The notes below the pieces were generated by a model that did no database searches, was not told the DNA's origin, and was given only the letters and a program-made list of their open reading frames with translations. Both the position numbers and the translations under genes were made by a program. Positions 1 to 10,070 of a stretch of 64,000 nt of DNA are shown here, piece after piece. The stretch comes from Cyprinodon diabolis (taxonomy: Eukaryota > Chordata > Actinopteri > Cyprinodontiformes > Cyprinodontidae): the NCBI GenBank assembly GCA_030533445.1, contig CM060062.1, positions 15,146,164 through 15,210,163 of the forward strand. The letters run 5' to 3'. The stretch's first letter is position 1; every line of letters begins with the position of its first letter.

Positions 1-420
1 TTCCCTGCTAAAAGATGCGCCTTCAGAGCATGATGCTGCCACCACCATATCTGACAGTGAGGATGGTGAGTCCAGGGTGATCTCCAGTGCTAGTTATTAG
101 TCATAGTTTTTGACATTTTAGCCAATTTTGGTTTCATCTTACTAAAGCACCTTCTTCCACAGGTTTCCTGTGCCTCCTACATGGCTTCTGTTAAACTGCA
201 AACAAGACATCTTATGGTTTCCCCTTAACAATGGCTTTCTTCCTACCACTTTTTCATTAGACCATATTTGTGCAGTTCACGATTACTAGATTTCGACAGA
301 TTCCCCCACCAGAGCTGTGGATCTCTTCTCCACAACCTTACTCCTGACATGTCTGTGGTCTGTTCCGTAAACTTCATCCAAGTGCCTAACTTTTAGAAAA
401 AAAGTGATTTCTCACATGCT
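1..420 (-). mobile_element. Decayed Tc1/mariner transposase fragment, cut by window edge
   Basis: The minus strand keeps a recognisable piece of a Tc1-type transposase. Around 15-60 the reverse complement reads as a glycine-rich GGGSIML stretch, which in Tc1 transposases lies between the first and second catalytic aspartates. The plus strand also carries the familiar reverse-complement text for heat-of-reaction regions of this family: a stretch about a TTCTTCCACAGGTTTCCTGTG core near 151-171 and GAGCTGTGGATCTC near 312-325. Stops and indels interrupt every frame, so this is a dead copy. Its C-terminal end lies outside the window to the left, and similarity fades near 420, so the right boundary is approximate. 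Confidence 0.7.
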
Positions 421-619
421 TGATGATCTCATTGTATTACTTTAAAAAAAACTTGAAGTTTGGTGTTTTTTCTTAGATCTGTGATGATGTTTGAGAATCT
501 GGAGAAGCCAGGATAGAAGCAAACATCTCCAGGTTAATCTCAAAGAATTAGGATGTTATCAAAAAATGTTTTTATATGTAATTCTATTCAAATAAGGTAA
601 ATCATACATAGTACAGAGT

Positions 620-1400
620 TAGTTCTCACGCAACAGTGTAGCATGGTATGAAGGGGACCGGCCCATGGCTCTGCTGAGGCGTAGTAGAAGCATAGAAAGG
701 TTTATTGGTGGCCTTTACCTGATCTACAATGTTGTTTCTGGTGTCTCTCATCTTCCTCTTAATATATCCAATATATTCTCTACAGGGCTTAAGTCCAGTT
801 CACTAGCCTGTCAAGCAGGTATTGGCATCAGCAAAAGAAAGTTCTCTAAAACTGCTCTGGTGGATTGCTCCACTTACTACCTGATGAGGCAGAGTAGATG
901 AAAGGGCTCCTCAAATGAAAACTTACTGGAAAATGTACAATTGAATTGTAAGCAGTATATTCTGTGGTTTTCCAGTAATTTTCTAGACTCTGAGTTGTTC
1001 TTTTTTTCAATTAAAATGCAAAATTCACTTTCATCAAAAAAGATCAGTCAGCTACAGTTGCCTCTGCAGTTCTGAGTAATTTCTGACAGTTTTGAGAGGG
1101 ACTTAACAGAAGGAATGCAGCAGCTGTAGTTTAATCCAGGATACGTCTGTATGCATCAGGTCCTGAAGCTCTGTGTCCAGATGTAGTGCACGCCCCGTGA
1201 ATATCCTCTAAACCCTTGATTGGACTTTGCTTCACAATCAAAGCTGCATTTTAATCTGTTGCTTTAGCACCTTTTCTTAACAAATTTAACATACCATACA
1301 ACTGTCCATTAAAATAATTTAATAAAACTCTCTGTGAACAGCAGACAAGTTTAGCACTGTCAAGTCAGTCCCTTATTTAGATGGTAATGTTGTTTTTCTG
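620..1400 (-). mobile_element. Second decayed Tc1-like transposase remnant, internally deleted
   Basis: Read on the minus strand, 680-760 gives KRKMRDTRNN followed by a TTPQQ stretch, matching the C-terminal part of another Tc1-like transposase group (after the PDLNPIEN motif, whose decayed form lies near 770-800). At about 1195-1390 the minus strand holds the N-terminal helix-turn-helix part, seen on the plus strand as TTGATTGGACTTTGCTTCACAATC-like text and CTGTGAACAGC. The two ends of the protein are only about 500 bp apart, so the catalytic middle appears to be deleted or unrecognisable. Sequence differs from the fragment at 1-420, so these are two separate insertions. Terminal repeats were not found; boundaries are approximate. 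Confidence 0.6.
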
Positions 1401-4354
1401 AATTTAATATATAAATTTTTCACCTTGTTTTAACCTTCTGAGACACTAAAGGTTGGTTTTATTTAGCTGTAAACCAATAATCCTCTATATGAACCTAAAT
1501 AACAACACTGTTTATAATTAGTCTATATAATAAACGACTTGCTATCTGATTGATTTAATGAATAAAATGTTCGATGAATGTTCTAGTTTATGCACCATGA
1601 ATGTATCATAGCAGCGACCAAACAGATCTTTGCTCATCAACTGTCTTATATTGACCAGCAGATGGCAGTGTTGTATTATGGCATCAATTGAACACAGTCT
1701 GTTTTGTATGAATGTAGTTCTGGCCCTTGGGTGATTTCATACAAGTAAGGCATGAATGAATTTAGGCTCTATTCAGAGATTTGTTTTAGCTGTTGCCTTG
1801 TTTTATTTATAATTTTTAAACACTGACTAAGGTGTTGCACATGTACACAAGTTTTAAGCAAAAAGCTTCAATACTTTTAAGAAATCAAGCAAAACGTTTT
1901 CTTTTGTAGTGAAATTCTAATTTTAGATCTAATTTTTAAAAAAATATCTTGCTGTTGGACAATATTATGGTTGCACAGAGCTAATAACACTATTTGCCTG
2001 TGCAAAATCTTAGTCCTGAAGGTTATGACAACCACAAAACAGGCTTAAGTCAAAGGCCTCCTTGGTACCTCTGGTCAGCTGATCTGAGGGACTGAGATGA
2101 ATCAAGAAAAAACTCAGGTAATATGCTCCATTTAAAAGGCGTGCAGCAGCATTTCTCACCTATTGAAGGCATAATAAGGAGGACTGACTGACTACAAGAT
2201 TAAAACAGTTGTAATAAAGGCATTTTGAAGTCATTGTTAATGTAACCCTGCACTCCACCAGGGAAGAAGAAATTACATATGAGTTAGAAATTCCCAAAGG
2301 ACAAATCTGAAGCAAAGCTAGAGTTTTGCATTTTCATCCAAATAAGGCAGAGAAATTGTTACAGAGATCATTGCTGTTTAGAATAATCCTTATTGTTCAT
2401 AAAGAGACTTGAAAACCTTAAAATACCTGTTTTTTTAACATAATAGAGGTGTATAACTCTATCAACCAAAGAAAGTTTTTTTCCATCCCATAATTGTTTA
2501 AGGTATACGTTTCTTTTCTTTTTTTTTTAAGAAACATTTTCAAAGGAATCTAAGAAGCATAAATCTTCCACTGAAAAATCATCACATACTTCAACTCTAA
2601 CTGTACAAAAAGCTAAGGTTTGCGGTTTGTGGAGGTGGTGCATAAAAGACTTCTTAGGTTTTGATGAATTTCCCATCATGCAGGCTGCACATCAAATGAT
2701 GGAAGCAATGAATTATGAGCTAATGGATAAATACAGCTGCACAAATACATACTGCAATTGACCAAGGCACAGACTGAATCATGGATGTTGTATTGGGAGG
2801 ATTTAATAAAGTGCCCATGCCATTAACTATGGCAGGTGACCCAATTTTTTGTTGTAGTTTAGTTGCCTTACTCATGTATGAAACTTTCAATTATGTGTAT
2901 TTTAATTATTGCACTAATTTAAATGTGTATTAAATCAAATATGTTTTTAGATGGTGCAATGGCAGTGGGGTCCTTATGCTCATAAGATTGCAGGGAATCC
3001 ACCAAGACTACTTGTGTTTAGGGATTTTATGCATTATGTAAAGAGAGAAACTAGCCAACCCTTAGCTAGGGTAATTGCTCTCCTTTATTTGAGGTTAGCA
3101 TTTATTGCGAAAAGCTATGGATGTTTGTCTGTTGAGTCGCTGAGCTAGAGTTTGATGAATACTTGACATTTCCAAGTGGTAATTGATACTTTTGTATTCT
3201 AATCATTTTACTAAAACAATGCCTGAAATATCTCCATCCTAATAAATTGGGCTTTTTCTTCAGGGCTGTTTCTTTAAAGATTCCAAATAAAGAGTGCTTA
3301 ATTGCACACACATTTTTTTTCTTTTAGAGTAAAAAGTAGCCATTGTCAGAATTAAAAATCCTTTGATTTATCCTGTTTTGTTGTTAATGACACTTATATT
3401 TTTATCTTTTTTTATCAATGTCTGACAAGATTTAAAGGAAAATTTATATTTTAGTAAAACTGGTATATTCTTCTTCCTTTTCGGTCCCATTTTTCTATCA
3501 CTACCTCCCTCTCACTCTGAAAATGTAGGCCTTACAGCTCTCTTTGGGTCATTTTTGGAATTGGCTGAAAGCACATTAGCTGTAATTCTCAAAGGAGAGA
3601 CACTTCGAGGAAAGCCATGACCTGAATCCTCACTATACATGTGGATTTTAGTCTTTCACTGCACTTGAAAAAAATGGCTGCTTCAGATTCATGCGCCTGT
3701 ATAAGTCCCTGAGGAAATCTTTATGCAGAAAAATGATTTCCTATAGGAGGGAGACCAATCTTAGTATTCGTGACAGTAGATTTCACTCTAATATGAGATC
3801 TACACTTTTTAAATGGCCAAAAAATCATATGCTCTATCTAAAGTTTAAACCTCTTTGGTGAATATGATAAATAAATATCTATTGTTTTTTGCCATGATTT
3901 GTTTTGGTAAGTCAAATTTCCCAGGGGGAGTCTAAAGTTCTTGTTGTTTGCGTTTGTTAAAAACAAAGACATAAGCCAATAAGAAACCAGCTCAAGGAAT
4001 TAAATAAGGGCTCTTTGTGACCATGGCAACAGCTTTACCTCAGTGACAGATAGAAGGTGAGAGATAGAGATGGAAGAGGAGATAATTCATTATTGACTGA
4101 ACTCAGAGGGTTGCTGCAAACTTCACTGGGCAGTTAGCCTAACTGTAAAGGGAATCATGGTGACCTGAGAGCATGCTGGTCCCTTTCTGTCTACGGAAGC
4201 CAACAAAAGGCTTAACTAATCAGAGAAAGCCAAGGTAATAAAGGTGAACAGTGAAATAGGACTCGTAGTTAGTTCTGCACCTAAAGCTGTGTGTACAAAA
4301 ATAGAAACACAGACTGAGGAATTACCTTTACAAGTTGCATGGCATTTTTAACAT
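1401..4354. other. Intergenic stretch, nothing recognised apart from the CTCF-like motif
   Basis: AT-rich single-copy-looking DNA. The small open frames here (for example 2951-3148) have no recognisable domain, no supporting splice signals and no codon pattern that stands out. No terminal repeats or tandem arrays were seen. Confidence 0.5.
1655..1670 (+). promoter_or_regulatory. Perfect match to the CTCF core motif
   Basis: CCAGCAGATGGCAGTG fits every position of the vertebrate CTCF core consensus CCASYAGRKGGCRSYR. It lies about 4 kb upstream of the prkar2a promoter. A 16-base degenerate motif occurs by chance at a modest rate, so occupancy is inference only. Confidence 0.4.
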
Positions 4355-5220
4355 GGAATTCCCTGTAAAAGTATTCAGACCCTTTGCTATTCATCATCTT
4401 ATCAGGTTAAAACCACAAACTTCACAGCATTTTATTGAGATTGCACAGAAAAGATCCTCACAAAGAGTTGCCTGCAGAAAACAGAAATTTGAAACTGGTT
4501 GGTGCATACAAATTCAGTCCCACGCACCAATAGATATAGAACAAATATAACAATCACAAACTACTGGTAGTTTGGTGTCTCTACCACCTTTGCATGGAAA
4601 CTAAATTTTATATGCAAAAACAGCTCAATATCAGTCATATTTGACTGACTCTTTGAACAAGTTTAACAATCCAGTGAGAAACTCTACTTGGATTTAGGTC
4701 TGGACCTCAAATTGACAATTTGATACTAAAATCTGGTTTAATGTAAAGCATTCCATAGTAACTCTGGGTGTATGTTGTCAAGTGCTCCTGCTACCTGGCA
4801 AATTTGTTGCTACACTATTGGGGAAAAATGCAACACATTTTCTAGGCCCTTCTTTCAACAAAAAAAATCTTCTTTTGAACTTCCCAAATTTTTGAGTGAG
4901 TGTTTAATAATTGTTTAATCTCTGTTAAGAGATTCTCCCGCCTAAGTTGTAGATCTCTGCAGCTCCGTTAACAGTTACTTTATGTCTTCGTTGGTTTTTA
5001 TGATGCTGTTTTCACACCAGTTTTTTTCTAATTTATCTAATACACCTTCATAGAGCAACTAGATTTATATTAAAATGAAAACAAAAAAAGGTTTGATTAG
5101 GACTTATGAAGGCAATTTGTTTTACAAGATTTTATTTAAGGGATTCAGATTAAAAGGGATGGAATAAAAACACACAACAAATATTTTATATTTGATTTAT
5201 AGAACTAATTCTGAAAACTA
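4355..5220 (-). mobile_element. Heavily decayed Tc1-like element
   Basis: The left end starts with a GTAAAAGTATTCAGACCC-type terminal sequence (about 4365-4382), a common Tc1-like inverted-repeat text in fish. Internal landmarks follow in the expected order: AGATTCTCCCGCC...GTAGATCTCTGCAGCTCC at about 4930-4966 (reverse complement of transposase code), then TGAAGGCAATTTGTTTTACA...GATTTTATTTAAGGG at about 5107-5142, which resembles the untranslated segment before the opposite end. The right inverted repeat is not recognisable, and many indels remove any reading frame. Confidence 0.55.
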
Positions 5221-5639
5221 AGTATCACTTTTCTTCCATTTAACTATTAAGCCCTGTTTTGCTGGCATATCAAATGTTTACAAGAAAATATGTTACATTT
5301 GTGAGCTTAGCTGTACAAAATGTGAGAAATTTAAAAGGTTTGTGAAAAGCTTTCCAGGTCATGGTTCATGCTGAGAGATAAATACAGTTCTATTTTTAAA
5401 TTGCTTGAAAATGGTAAAACATACAGCTAATTTGTTATAAAAATGGTTAAACATGTTTATAATGCCAGTTTATATTTTCATAAAGAAATAACTTACTTTT
5501 AGTTTTTGTGTTTACATGCAGGTTAAGTTAACTTACTTTGGAAAAACTTTAAAAAAAAACTATTCTTTTTCTTTGGCCGCTTTTTAAAGCGCTTAAATTT
5601 GATTTAATTTTAATTTTCTTTCTATCTCTCAAGGCCACC

Positions 5640-5800
5640 TTTGTGGGTGCGGCCTTTTTTGGAGAGTTCCAATATAGTTCAGCCTTCAATCCCCTCCCTT
5701 CTCCCATGGCTGCATGCAATTGGCTGATGCCCTGTAATTCTTCATTTTAATTGGTTCTAAGTCCTGTCAGCCTAAAAAGTTCCGCCCCCTCACGCTTCCT
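5640..5800 (+). promoter_or_regulatory. prkar2a: Probable TATA-less promoter of prkar2a with paired CCAAT boxes and a GC box
   Basis: Two inverted CCAAT boxes (ATTGG at 5719-5723 and 5750-5754) are spaced 31 bp apart, about three helical turns and a common NF-Y arrangement. A GC box (CCGCCCC, 5782-5788) follows 28 bp downstream. No good TATA box is visible. From here to about 6480 the sequence is richer in GC and CpG than the surrounding AT-rich DNA. It lies just upstream of the inferred non-coding exon that splices to the start-codon exon. The transcription start is not directly visible; about 5800-5900 is a guess from the element positions. Confidence 0.5.
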
Positions 5801-5849
5801 TGGACCAGTGTTTCATTCGTGGTTTAACGGCTGTGGATTACCGCTACGG

Positions 5850-6451
5850 TGGGGGGGAAGCAGAGCCGCTTTCTGCTAATTTAGCAGGATTTTTTTTTTC
5901 TTCCCCACATAATTATATGTCAGTCTGATACATTAACTTAACTTTAAAGTTTAGTAATTTTCTTCGGTGCTTCTGGTAGCTTTTAATAACCGAGGCGCGT
6001 TGCTATAGCAGGCTTTGTGTCACCTGGCCGAAGCAGCTGATTCGTGCCCTGCGGAGTTCCGAGTGGATCTTAGTTGCCAAAGGAAAACTAGCTAGTTAGC
6101 AGCTCAGCCACTTAGCCCGCAAGCTAGCCTTGCTGCCACATTAGTCCCACCCTAAACGAGTGCGTTAACGTCAGGCTGCAGCACAGAGGACAATTTTTGC
6201 TCCCTCAGAACTTAGCCAGCATCCTCGTACACCTGGTTGGCTGGAGATACTACCCCCTTCAACTGTTAGCGTAGCTCGGTGGCGCTAACGGAAATAGGAC
6301 GTTTGTGGGGGTTTTGAGTGTATTCTCTATGAAGGGATACCGTTAAAGGGACTGGCTGAAAAAAGAAGAGGCGAAATAAAGAGCGAGAACAAGGAAGACA
6401 CAGAGGAGGAGGTGACTGGCTTGTTTAGCCGGGAAGACATCATTTTTGAAC
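5850..6451 (+). other. prkar2a: Inferred 5' untranslated exon 1 of prkar2a (start uncertain)
   Basis: The 3' end is set by a strong donor, TTTGAAC|GTAAGT, with the last exon base at 6451. The next acceptor in the right place is a TTTTTCTCTTGCCTTAG tract ending at 9186, so the leader would join 6451 to 9187. In that spliced message the frame of the start codon meets an in-frame TGA at 6447-6449, 13 codons before the ATG, which supports 9221 as the true start. The 5' end is not determined; 5850 is a placeholder within the CpG-rich region downstream of the GC box. Transcript data would be needed to fix it. Confidence 0.5.
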
Positions 6452-9186
6452 GTAAGTGACTCGTACATACAGAGTGTCGTGAAAGTGTGTCGTTAAACGG
6501 CTTACCTGACTTATCTAGCACAACTTGCAGCGCTTGCTTGGCAACGTTTATCCTGCCTGTCGCTGTTCTGGTGGCTTAGCACCCACAGTCTTTGCGCCAT
6601 ACCACAATGTAAGCTAAGAGGGGGGCTTTCAAGCTAGCATGACAGCTTAGCATGGATGAGCTGAAAGTCTGTGTGGGGGGAGCACTTTAGATTTTTGCTT
6701 CATTATATTTGCTGCAGACATTGTTTAATGAAGCAAGCTTACCTGCAAGTTAGGTTGAGTTGGTACTGTAGCTCTTATTTAGCTGGTAGGATTAGCTTAG
6801 CTTGATATGCTAGCTCCTTTCAGCCACCACCAAACCATGTTGACAGCTCAGTGGTTGACGATGCATGGGGTTTATGTTGTAAAACTCGGCTAGTTTTTTT
6901 TTTCCAACTCATTATCTGTCGACTTCAGCTGTGAGATATGTGTTTCTCAGCTTTAGATAAAGTAGGCACTCAGTGGTGACAGTGTCACCTAAGGTAGTTG
7001 AACTGAATTAGAAATGCAGTACAACGCTGTTTCTGTTTGGGTGTCAAACCTTATAATCTCCTTAAATCTTCCCAGCCCGCGTGCATCCTTTTTTTTCCTC
7101 GTGCTAAGCTGTCATCACCTTAGTGAGCCTGCACAGTCATGCATTGTGTCGAAATAACAAAAGTCACATCTGTTTAAATCAACAATCAGGCTGTTATAGA
7201 CCACACCACGTGCAAGTACTCAACGCATGACAATTATTTTGTGAGCATTATGGCTGTCCTCTATTAATATAAATTGTTTATTTTAAAACAAAAAAATAAA
7301 GCTCACTTTGGTAATTTTTTTCTAATAGCACGCTCTGTCATGTAGGAATGCTATGACTTCATAATATATCACATAATTAAATCACAATTTATTTTTGGTC
7401 CAGGGCTGAAGAATGCCAAAACCACACTTGTCAATGCTATATATACATACTAATAGAAGTTGCAGTCGACACATATTTTTCTCACTCATCTCTTTATTTT
7501 TCCATCAGAGGGATGGCCTCACAATTTTCCAAAGATCATAGCTTTTTAGTCTCAAATACAGACAGGCTCTGGGCATACAATTCAGTAAAGACTAAAAAAG
7601 TGTATTGTTGCCATGTCTCAGTTTAATGCATGATGCCTGCAATGTAAGGGTATGGTGTTCAAGCAGCTACTTTTCATGGCTACTCTACAATTAAACTTAC
7701 TATTTCACTGTGCTTTTAGTTAATGATTAAATACTATGTTGCTCTAGATACAAACAAATAAATTGTTATATTTGATGATGTACTTGTCACTATTTGAAAG
7801 AAACATGTGTTATTGCAGTAAGCTTGCAGGAAAAGGCTACTGGCTAGCTGTATGGAACTTATTTTTGTGGTGTTGTTTTTTTTGTGTTTCAAACAAGCTA
7901 AAACTTGAAGTGATCTTATCCGTTTAGTGAACACTTTAACAATTCACTTTTTAGGTTCACGACCAAAAATAAGCCCCCAAAATGTCAATTTTACTGAGGT
8001 ATATGTGGCAGCAACTGCCTGATCAGCTATAGCTGTTCACTTCAAGGCCAACAGCAGAGCAACAGGTTTTGGGATATTTTTCATTGCGAGATCTTTAATT
8101 TGTTTCTAATTTTTTTTTTTTCTTAAATCTATACAAGCAGCAATAAAATCATGTCACTACATGTTAACAACGCTCTGAAAAGTTATTTACTTTTCTACAA
8201 ACTGTAATATAAGCTTGTCTACTATTTACAATGAAACCATTAATCTTAACTTGACACAACCTCAATTTAAAAAATCATAAAGAGCAAGTTTGAACCTGAC
8301 AAAACTTGTATGTAACCAACTGTGACTTGTATATTTAAATTAATAATAAAAAAGAAAACTACATTTTATTTTGCTTGCATAACATCTGCAAATTGACCAG
8401 ATAAGTAAGTTTTTAAAAGTTTTGTCAAACATAATCAATCGGAAGATCTGCTAAAACTTTGTGAATGTCATTTCTCTTGGCTCATCATTAGCTTCTGGGT
8501 TTCATGTCTCATGCATCTTGGTTCTGTGGCTGTGGTTAAAGATCATAGCTAGCAGAGCTAAAAACTCTATCATAACTTTGGCTGAAATACACAGACATGG
8601 TTGTCAACAAACAACCATAAAAAGAAAGTCTTCCTCTGAGTCCGATTTAAAAATGCCCTACAGCATTCTTCAAAAAAACCTTTAGTTTTATGTATTTTTG
8701 TGGTTAAAGAACCATTATTTGATTATTATTTTTAGGTTTTACAACAAAAAGATCAAACTTTTTCAAATTCAAACCAAATGTATTTTCTGCTAAAATATTT
8801 CCTTCCACTGAAGAAGGGGTGGTTTGTTGCTTTATTTAAAAAGATAGCTGAGGAATTTCTATGCTGATACTAATTTTAAATAATAAAAAACATTTTGCTT
8901 TTAGAATTTAAAATATTTTTGTTGTTGTTGCAGAAATCACATGCAGCACATTTAATATTTGAAGAATATTCTTACTACAAATTATAGCTCCTTCTGAAAC
9001 CGAAAGTGGAACATATAAGTTTTTCCCACGCCCTACTGTGTGGGAAAACATTTATATTTTTGTTGAAAAGTTTTAGAACTTAAGTATATATCCACAGAAA
9101 AACATCAACAAATCATTATAGATGGCAACCTTCACAGCCAGTATAACACTTAACAAATGTTTTTCTGTGTTTTTCTCTTGCCTTAG
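6452..9186 (+). other. prkar2a: Intron 1 of prkar2a
   Basis: Bounded by GTAAGT at 6452 and CCTTAG ending at 9186. The first 400 bases are rich in GCTAGC/TTAGC-like words (6600-6820), then the DNA becomes AT-rich. A small imperfect inverted repeat is at 9013-9056: ATATAAGTTTTTCCCAC pairs with GTGGGAAAACATTTATAT across a short loop. No transposon ends and no other coding sequence were recognised. Confidence 0.6.
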
Positions 9187-9220
9187 ATATCTAAAGGCTA
9201 CCAAAAAGCTAAGCTCAGCC

Positions 9221-9467
9221 ATGAGTATTGAGATACCGGTGGGGTTGACAGAACTGCTGCAGGGCTACACAGTGGAGGTGCTGCGACAAAGGCCGTCAGA
9301 CCTGGTGGATTTTGCTGTACAGTACTTCACCCGCTTGCGGGACACCAGAAGTCAGGATGGATCCAGCGTGGGTGGTAAACCGGGGAAGGGGGTGATGTTT
9401 GATGGGGAGCCCATGCAAACAGAGTCCAACGGCGAGGATGATGAAGACGATGATTCCGACTTTGAAC
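9221..9467 (+). CDS. prkar2a: prkar2a coding exon 1: docking/dimerisation domain and acidic linker
   Basis: Encodes residues 1-82 of a PKA type II regulatory subunit. Residues about 3-45 ([19 protein letters not shown] onward to YFTRLRD) are the docking/dimerisation four-helix domain that dimerises the subunit and binds A-kinase anchoring proteins. Residues 46-82 form a flexible linker with [12 protein letters not shown] and an acidic [12 protein letters not shown] run. The exon proper starts at 9187 after CCTTAG. The frame is open further upstream to an ATG at 9122, but that lies before the acceptor and is intronic. The donor is TTTGAAC|GTAAGT. The N-terminus MSIEIP and the EPMQ segment resemble mammalian PRKAR2B as I recall it, whereas later exons fit PRKAR2A better, so the paralogue call rests on the whole protein. 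Confidence 0.88.
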
Positions 9468-10015
9468 GTAAGTTGCTGCTTTCAGTTTGTCACTTGTTAG
9501 ATGGGCTTCCCTGATTTAAAGAAGAAGCAAATTAGAATTTATCCGTAGAACTATCGGAGAATGGGCTAAATGGAGAATTTCTGACCTAAAACAGCTGAAA
9601 TGTCTGTTTTTGATTCACTCTAATGCCAATCATATTTTTTATTAAGTATTTTGTGGCTCTTAATTTAGGACTGCTGCCCTTATTTAGAACATGTCAAATA
9701 TAGATTTCCTTTATCCTTATTGTCTTTGTAATGTTTAGAGTGACACATCAGAGGCCTTAGATATCTATTCAGTAATCGTGAAAGCGGACAGGAACGACAC
9801 TAGGCAAACACCCAGGGTAACGTTCGGTTTTAAATTCTTGTGGTTTTATGAGAGCTTTCCTTAATCTAAACAAATATAATTAGGAATTGGTTGAGGAAGT
9901 TTTGATTTAAGTCTTATAAGTAAGGCTTTAGTAGTAGGGTGATTAATCGATTTTAGAAATTATACAAATTCTTTGTTTTAGGATTGGGTTTTTGGAAAAT
10001 CTGTTTTTTTATTTT

Positions 10016-10020
<5 letters not shown>

Positions 10021-10068
<48 letters not shown>

Positions 10069-10070
10069 AA
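10021..10070. repeat. (TA)n microsatellite
   Basis: An almost uninterrupted run of alternating T and A, about 48 bases, broken once by an AATA step in the middle. Likely polymorphic in length. Confidence 0.9.

Noticed and set aside
9122..9220. In-frame upstream ATG extending the prkar2a start by 33 codons
   Set aside because: The extension lies before the CCTTAG acceptor at 9181-9186 and has no family similarity. In the inferred spliced leader an in-frame TGA lies 13 codons before the ATG at 9221. It could only be used with a new promoter or a retained intron.
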